The notes under the pieces: generated by a model
Told to the model about the DNA's origin: nothing
Seen by the model: only the letters and a program-made list of their open reading frames with translations
The model's database searches: none
Source: Hermatobates lingyangjiaoensis
Taxonomy: Eukaryota; Arthropoda; Insecta; Hemiptera; Hermatobatidae
Direction: 5' to 3'
Length of the DNA: 64,000 nucleotides
Assembly: GCA_026182355.1 (NCBI GenBank)
Contig: JAPFBL010000223.1
Location: 904,501 to 968,500 of the forward strand
Position numbers and translations under genes: made by a program
Shown: positions 57,475-64,000 of the stretch, one piece after another
How positions within the stretch are numbered: the stretch's first letter is position 1
Layout: every line of letters begins with the position of its first letter

Positions 57475-58589
57475 AAACCACAATGGAAAAAGGATAACAA
57501 TAGAAATAAATTTTGTTATTATTACATTGTTTGTTTGTTTGTTTGTGATTCATCGTGAAACGTTTGTTGTCCTTTTGGATTGTTTTCCTGTTTGCAATAT
57601 ATATATATAGGTATATATACATGATATAACCAGAAAACACAAAAAAACTAACAGTCTCATTCTTGATGATTATATTATATCCCCCCCACCGTTAAAAGGA
57701 TAAGGGTTGAAGTCAGTCAGAAATGGTCTGAATTAGTCTATTGTAACTAATTTGACTATATTGAAATTTTTGCATATTGCATTTATAGATTAGATTAGTA
57801 TCTTGTACCTACAAAAAAAAATAAATAAATCGATTACATATCCTCTTCTATTTCAGTTATTAAATAAAAAAGATATTCAATTTATTTAACACATGACTTT
57901 ATAATCATGACTTGTAAAATGAACATGACCTCTGTTGGAAAATGTTCTTAATTATGCATACCCAATTATCTGCCGTGTAGAACATTAATTTAGAGAATGT
58001 TTAGAGTTGGTCGCAAGAATTTTCATAAATTATTAGCAGCATACGCGTTACTCTTGTAATGAAGCAGGAAATATTTATTAAGTTATCCATTAAGTTACTT
58101 TAATAAGACAGTATATACAAATAAATCCAGTACTAAATTGATTTTCAACACGCTTGGTAATTTGTTTGATTATGGTATGATGAGCTTAGCTCTCCAGATA
58201 TTTTGTTTTGCTTGGTAGCTCGCTCTTCCTTGCTAAATCGTGATTATTATGAGAACACTAACTTGAATGTCCTTTTCTTTCAAAAGTACCACTTTGAGAG
58301 AAGTCGATATTCATCAATATGACTAGAAGAAATGTTTCTCGTTACTTTACAATATTAAAATGTCGTAAGCCTGGCTAAATTAGATGCCGATATTGTCACT
58401 GATGATGTATCTGAATCTGAAGGTATCGGCTGAGTCTATATATTTAAAATATAAAAGCATTGAAACGGCCTGAAGATTGTTGATATTTATTTTAAACTGA
58501 TTATTAACAAAACACAACCAGTTAATGTTTTAACTGGTCGTCGTTTTCCGGACGGACTCGTGGTGGCTGTGGTTCCTTACTCAGGTAGA
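57471..58589. other. No gene recognised
   Basis: TTTG repeats at 57524-57546 and a (TA)n at 57597-57610. A C run at 57682-57690. The rest is AT-rich without known motifs. Confidence 0.5.
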
Positions 58590-58905
58590 GTAGACACAAA
58601 TGATTTTCTAATGTAGTGCAATCAGTTATTTTGTGTTATTTACTCATTGTAGGGTAAAAATCTAATGAAATGGTCTCCACATATAAAAATTTAATGATAT
58701 AAACAACGCGTTTCGAACACGTAGTGTTCTTCCTCAGGCATTAACTAAGGATGAGTGCCTCTGAATAACACTTATTCAGAGGCACTCATCCTTAGTTAAT
58801 GTCTGAGGAAGAACACTACGTGTTTGAAACGCGTTGTTTATATCATTAAATTTTTATATGTGGAGACCATTTCATTAGATTTTTACCCTACAATGACAAA
58901 TGATC
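58590..58905. mobile_element. PLE-like palindrome with two hammerhead motifs
   Basis: Arms of about 145 bp run from ctaatgtagtgcaatcag to the mirrored ccctacaatgacaaatga. Minus motif (about 58695-58745): CTGAGGA (58731-58737), A, GAACAC-TAC-GTGTTC, GAAAC, GC, GTT. Plus motif (58795-58850): CTGAGGA (58803-58809), A, GAACAC-TAC-GTGTTT, GAAAC, GC, GTT. Stem I can form from TTAATG and CATTAA. The centre is itself a hairpin (cagaggcactcatcctta). Confidence 0.8.
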
Positions 58906-58929
58906 TTATGTGATGTGTCGCTGTGTGAG

Positions 58930-59160
58930 AAGCAGTATCTTCTCGGGTGGGTGCCTGCATAGCACCTAGGAGGAGCTAGACCTCCGGCCCTTACCATTAA
59001 GTGGAAGCAGTATTGGGACTGCTTCTAAACTGGTACTCACTCTAGTGGTGAGCCCTGATCCAGGGAAAATGATACTTCCCACTAGGGAGGACGACCGAGT
59101 TCGAAAGAACACAGTGGTAGTCCTTTAACTGTAGTGATAAGGGATCCCGCTCACTAACCA
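58930..59160. other. Unidentified GC-richer block
   Basis: Contains short internal inverted words (ggtgcctgcatagcacc; gaggagctagacctcc; agcagtattgggactgct) that could form hairpins. No A/B box and no open frame of note. Could be a structured RNA or part of an unknown repeat. Confidence 0.35.
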
Positions 59161-59386
59161 GTTAATGTTTACGAATGAGCATTAAAGTAATATTTATTGA
59201 CTGGTAAAAATAAAACAAACACCGAAAAAGTAGTTTTTTTTTTTAGAAAATATTTAAAAAAAAAAACAGCTTGCTGGTGGTAAAAAGTAGGCTATAATTA
59301 CTTTCGTATTGTATTAATTGAAAACGTAACTCAATCTTTTCAAACTGAATAAAGATAAAAATAATTTTTTTATTGATCTCAATGGA

Positions 59387-59925
59387 GGCCTTCAGCAACG
59401 AATTTCAGAAAATTTTGAAGTAAGTATAATTATAGGTGGGTGCTTTCGGTCACGAATTTCAGAAAATTTTAATGTAAGTATAATTACAAGTGGGGGCTTT
59501 CAGTCACAAATTTCAGAAAATTTTGATGTAAGTGTAATTTAGGTGGGAGCTTCCAGTCACAAATTTCAGAAAATTTTGAAGTAAGTATAATTATAGGTGG
59601 CGGATTTCAGTCACGAATTTCAGAAAATTTTAAAGTAAGTATAATTATAGGTGGCGGATTTCAGTCACGTATTTCAGAAAATTTCGAAGTAAGTATAATT
59701 ATAGGTGACGGCTTTCAGTCACGAATTTCAGAAAATTTTGATGTATGTGTAATTATAGGTGACGGCTTTCAGTCACGAATTTCTGAAAATTTTGATGTAA
59801 GAATAATTATAGGTGACGGCTTTCAGTCACGAATTTCAGAAAATTTTGATGTAAGTATAATTATAGGTGGGGGCTTTCAGTCACGAATTTCAAAAATTTT
59901 TGAAGTAAACATCATTAGAAGTGTG
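59387..59925. repeat. 54-bp minisatellite with splice-like words
   Basis: About ten units; aatttcagaaaatttt recurs at 59401, 59455, 59509 and onward at about 54 bp. Most units contain gtaagtataatt preceded by an 11-base spacer after tttcag. Units differ by a few bases. Confidence 0.92.
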
Positions 59926-60489
59926 GGCCTAATAATTAGAAATTAGAATTTCAGATATTATTTTAAACGACAAAGCTATTAATTGTATATATAAGGATAG
60001 CTGTACTTTTATAATGTAACTAGTTTTTTTATAAAACAAAATGGTTAAATTAAACTGATTATTCACGATTTTAATAAATATTTATTTCTAGTAAAGTTGA
60101 CTACTAACTGAAGATTTTATGTTTAATGTTTTTTCTGACCGTTGATAATGTATGTAGGAAGTAAAACAGCTGACTAAAGTAAATTGTCTGTTGCTAAGTT
60201 TATTATGACGGGAGATTGCACCGAAATGTATTCAAATCAGCATTAGTGTTAACAAAGGGTGCTTTGGTGATCTCAGTTATGAACACATAGCTGGGGGAGC
60301 TCCTAATGACAACCTGACTGCTCTATGCAATCACGGTATTCCAGACTGACACACACCACCCGGCAAAATGTAATACATCCTTTCTGCAATTACCACTGTG
60401 TTCAACACACTCTACATGCTTGTTTATATAAATCTGAAAAATATATTATCAACTTATATTATCAACCTATAAAATTAACGCTAGTTAGG
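59926..60489. other. AT-rich DNA, no gene recognised
   Basis: No supported feature. Confidence 0.5.
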
Positions 60490-60785
60490 TTAGGTTGCAA
60501 TGGCATTACCACAACGGAACACACACAGGTCAAACATTGACCCTTTGTGTTACCACACAATATTGATTCTACATTGGAAGTTGTAAATTTTGCCTAACTC
60601 AACTGTATTTATAGAAGAAATCTTTAAAGAGTATATGATATTGTGCAGGCTTAGGGCCGGCATTTAAACGTTCTTTCTCTCACCTCCCACGTAAATAAAT
60701 CGAGAGTTAGAACAGATAATGAACGCTGGATCTACCAGTTCAGAGGTGAGCATGTTGCCCTTGAGTAATCCGACCCCCTAAAATT
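60490..60785 (-). mobile_element. tRNA-derived SINE, diverged, minus strand
   Basis: In reverse: head with tctaccagttcagaggtgag, body cgtaaataaatcgag, and 3' part gtgttaccacacaatattga and gaacacacacaggtc. More diverged than the 62.7-kb copy; B box changed (aatgaacgctgg). Confidence 0.8.
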
Positions 60786-60978
60786 AAAGTAAAGGCAAAA
60801 ATTATCTATATTACAATAAAGTGCAATTAAATAAGTTAGCTAAAGAAAACGAAATTAAATCTTTATTATTATTAAGCTTTAATACCTTAATAAAGAGTCT
60901 GACAAGTCACTTTAGGTTAATCACAATAAGTTTGAAATTTTATCAAGATAGTTCAAAAATGGACTTTCCTTTGATACA

Positions 60979-61515
60979 GTGGACTGCGCTTAATGTAATC
61001 AATCGGTTAGTATTATCGAAAGTCCTGGTCCCCATGCCAACACACACCGCTTAGTGTAACCAGTGCATCGTTTATTGTTGTAAAATTTTTTCCAATCCTG
61101 GGGACTTCAGGTCCATCTCAAAATGAATAACAAAGGAAACTAAACTATTTTTTTTTGGCTAAAAAAACTAATCTGCTCGAGGCGTTGCATTTGTTAGCCT
61201 TGTCGTGGAAACATGTTTCGGAAGAAACAATTCAAAACTGTTTCAAGAAAGGTGATTTTTTTTTGTACTACTACAACCGTAATATGACAACTCACAACAC
61301 AACTGTAAACCAAGTGACGACTTAAACCGACTTCGAGGAGTGGATGGCAGTGGACAATAACCTCCAGGTGGCTGCAAAGTTAACGGAGAGTGATGTCTGC
61401 GATGCTGTTACACAGGCTGAGGAGAATAAAGTGGACAGTGACTATAAGCAGAGGATCATCAATAAACAAGGAAATGTGGGAAGCTCTTCGCGTGTTACGG
61501 CTTGCAGTGTAAATT
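60979..61515 (+). pseudogene. Tigger/pogo-type transposon remnant with transposase scraps
   Basis: It starts with cagtggactgcgcttaatg, a Tigger-like terminal repeat. About 61170-61262 encodes TNLLEALHLLALSWKHVSEE then TIQNCFKKGDF, the block just after the DDE core in Tigger/jerky-type transposases. After stops, 61330-61445 encodes DFEEWMAVDNNLQVAAKLTE and DVCDAVTQAEENKVDSD. About 61473-61511 encodes the C-terminal MWEALRVLRLAV. DNA-binding domain and DDE catalytic core are missing: dead remnant. Confidence 0.75.
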
Positions 61516-62717
61516 AGACCTTCTCAATATGAACTTCATTATGAGTACGAGTTCTTTATAAATGATTAGTAGGGCAAATACATGAAGCAGGCAGAGTTGT
61601 ACATTTCCTAAATAAATAATTTTTTTTTGCATCTGTGATCAGTTTTAGTATTTAATAGATATTTAATTTATATGGGTTCTATTTTGCAGCTTTAGCCTCA
61701 TGAACTGTAAAATGGCAAGTTTCATTTTATCGGTTATTGTTATCACTTTTGGTGTTTACAAACAGTTTACAGAGTCTACTGTACTCCATTTGAGCAGATG
61801 TGCTCGGTGCTTAGTGTTTATCTCTCGTAAGGTTTGGTGTTCGACTCTCACTCTAACTCTTTCATTGTCGTATCTGAGGAATATAACATTTTTGATCGAC
61901 AGACCATTTGAAAAGATGAAAAAACCTTATCGTATATCAATATGAAAAAGTTATTAAAGTTCTTTACTGTAATGAACCTAGATAAAGAAAATTTAAAACT
62001 CCTGATGTAAATAAATGTTAATAAATATAATAGTTGAATCGTATAAAATAAAATGATATTCAAATTTGAAAATCAGTGTTTAAGTGCTTATAACTGTGCA
62101 AATATTAATATAATAATGTTTTTTATGTTGAATTTAATATTAACGTTGATGAGGTGCTTATATTTAGGCGCTTAATATGGACGTCGCAGCTAAGAGTAAG
62201 AGAGTAGGAGGGCCCTGCTGATGCAGTCAGGTGGCACTTAGCTCTGCTATGTTTCCACACCTGCCTCTTCATCCCTTCATATTTTCTTACCTTGTCTCTC
62301 CTTTCTTCTGCCCTACTACTAAACACTTCCCATTCCATTATTGCAAGCAATATGTATTTTTTTTTTGGGGACAAAAACCTTTTGAGAGGATTTTCAAATT
62401 TCCATTTTATTGCTGGTGACGATATTTTCCTTTGTACTTCAAACGATATTTTTGATCCAGTCAGCTCTAGTCTACCACTTAACATGCTTATTACTCAGCA
62501 CATTCAAGCACCTTGTCCCAAAGGTATGTACAGTACAAGCTTGTTTGCTGCAACTCTGCCTCCTTCCTATATCTCTAACTAAGTTTTTTTAATTTAATTT
62601 AAATTTTTTTTCTGAAAATTATATTCCAATCATTATATATTGTTCCGATTGATTATTTACTCATTTCATAATTGTTAGCGTAGGAATGTATTTTGTTTGG
62701 TTTATTATACATTTAGA
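61516..62717. other. No gene recognised
   Basis: The open frames at 62123-62485 (minus) and 62231-62592 (plus) overlap each other and show no known motif. The stretch 62180-62580 is less AT-rich and might belong to an unknown element. Confidence 0.45.
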
Positions 62718-63020
62718 AGGGGACCAGGCTAGCTCAGTGGTTACGTGCTCACCTCTGAACTGATAGGACCGGGGTTCAATCCTCACCTGGCTCTCGATTT
62801 ATTCACGCGGGAGACGTCATCCCTCGGTGAAGGACGTTAAACCGTCGGTCCCGAGCCTGTACGATGTCAGGTACTCCTTAAAGATCCCTACTCTAAATAC
62901 ATTTGAGTTAGGCAAAATTTAGGACTCCCACTGTAGAATCAATCTTCATTGTGTGGTATCACAAAGGGCCAATGCTTGACCTACGTGTGTTCCCTTGTGG
63001 GACTGCCACTGCAATCTATA
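62718..63020 (+). mobile_element. tRNA-derived SINE, best-preserved copy
   Basis: The head has A box GCTAGCTCAGTGGTTACG and B box GGGGTTCAATCC. CCAGG at its start can pair with CCTGG after the B box, as in a tRNA acceptor stem. The body (ctctcgatttattcacgc, ccgagcctgtac, tccctactctaaatac) and 3' part (gtgtggtatcacaaagggcc, ttcccttgtgggac) match the family. Confidence 0.92.
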
Positions 63021-64000
63021 CGTCTAGAATAAAATTATAATTAATATTTATCATAAATGTAATAATATTATATTATAATAAAAGTAATAGGTTTATTAAT
63101 TTTTAGTAATACGTTTTTATGCGTTGTCATTATGATGATATCAACAAGAGAAAGAACTGATGAATGGATGATACAAAAAAATTGAATATTTTTTAAAATA
63201 ACCTGATAGTTTAAGAAAAAATGGAAGTAGTTAATTAATTAGGAAGTTTATTATATCAAATTCATTATCGTGATATGTTTAATGATAATAAAGTACACAA
63301 AAATGGTTATATAATATTGAATACACTAAAAATTAGAGAAACATTTGATGGTTGTCATATAACAGAAAGTAACAATAGTTTTTTTTTTCGTCGTAGGATG
63401 TGGAAAAATCTGTTCATCAGATCCCTTAGCAAGACGTCTTGCTCAGGGTATGTGGGGTTGGGGGTCCCGACCCACTAAAAAACCACATCCTATTTCCTGG
63501 CAATACCCGACACGGAAACCGTTTGTACATTACTTCGTGCCGGTGCCTCAGTCCTCCTGAATAGGATTCACCTTCTTGTCCCCATTCGTTCAATCATTGC
63601 CCTTGCCTCACACCACTTTCGTTCTTCTTATGGTGGTGAATCGCCTCTACAAAGTTTGCAGCTTTTGACCAATTGAACAATAGTTAAATACCTTTAATAG
63701 ATACCAAACGTATTAATAATATGCAATACAATAAATACAATAATATCTAATAATTAAATAGTATACAATAATAATATACAATAAATAATATGCAATAGTA
63801 GTATACAATAATAACAGTAGTACTTTTATATTTCTTAGACATATCTAGTCTATAAATAAATATATTTTAGGTCTAGTGTTCTTGACGTCTCAAAATACAG
63901 GGGTGTCAGTCAGTAACTTTAATCTTGATATCTCTAAATGTAAAGTCATTACTTGTTCAATCTGTTATAGTGTGGCCACTCATATTGGTGTCTAAGATTA
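63021..64000. other. No gene recognised
   Basis: A GC-richer stretch at 63480-63665 is unassigned. Tandem-like aataatatacaataa words occur at 63700-63800. Confidence 0.45.

Noticed and set aside
62123..62592. Possible host exon
   Set aside because: Open frames overlap on both strands, lack motifs and have no supporting splice context that I can defend.

Overview
The window looks like AT-rich eukaryotic DNA from an invertebrate animal. An arthropod is my best guess, but nothing here fixes the taxon. It has long (TA)n, (CA)n and (CT)n microsatellites, tRNA-derived SINEs, and remnants of LINEs, Helitrons, hAT, mariner, pogo/Tigger, Gypsy and Penelope-like elements (PLEs). I find no convincing host gene, no rRNA or tRNA gene and no CRISPR. 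Nearly all recognisable coding sequence belongs to transposable elements.

Layout: 0.9-3.7 kb holds a hAT MITE with perfect 8-bp target duplications, a LINE reverse transcriptase scrap and a deleted Helitron carrying the end of its Pif1 helicase; a second copy of that Helitron lies at 33.8-35.0 kb. An unclassified 1.6-2.0 kb non-coding element, called family A here, occurs as large copies at 4.9-6.3, 9.0-10.6, 20.9-22.5 and 47.5-49.5 kb plus fragments. SINEs lie near 7.0, 27.4, 30.6, 32.6, 60.5 and 62.7 kb. Minisatellites lie at 20.2-20.9 kb (23 bp), 29.3-30.6 kb (224 bp) and 59.4-59.9 kb (54 bp). More hAT MITEs lie at 15.0-15.4, 18.8-19.6 and 39.5-40.0 kb. An internally deleted mariner lies at 41.8-42.7 kb and a Tigger remnant at 61.0-61.5 kb.

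Two larger autonomous-type elements sit side by side on the minus strand. A nearly intact Gypsy LTR retrotransposon (50131-55232) has 177-bp LTRs differing at one site, a tRNA-Phe-type primer site, a polypurine tract, gag and a complete protease-RT-RNase H-integrase pol. Gag and pol share one frame, separated by a single TGA. Next to it (55.4-57.5 kb) is a truncated PLE with an RT and a GIY-YIG endonuclease, broken by one frameshift.

The most striking theme is a set of hammerhead-ribozyme-like motifs, one directly 3' of the PLE ORF and many others in short elements scattered through the window. They share a CTGANGA core, one extra nucleotide before stem II, GAAA, and usually a two-nucleotide stem III loop before an NUH triplet. 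Most of these short elements are inverted pairs next to (TA)n tracts. They look like PLE terminal repeats (pLTRs) of several families.
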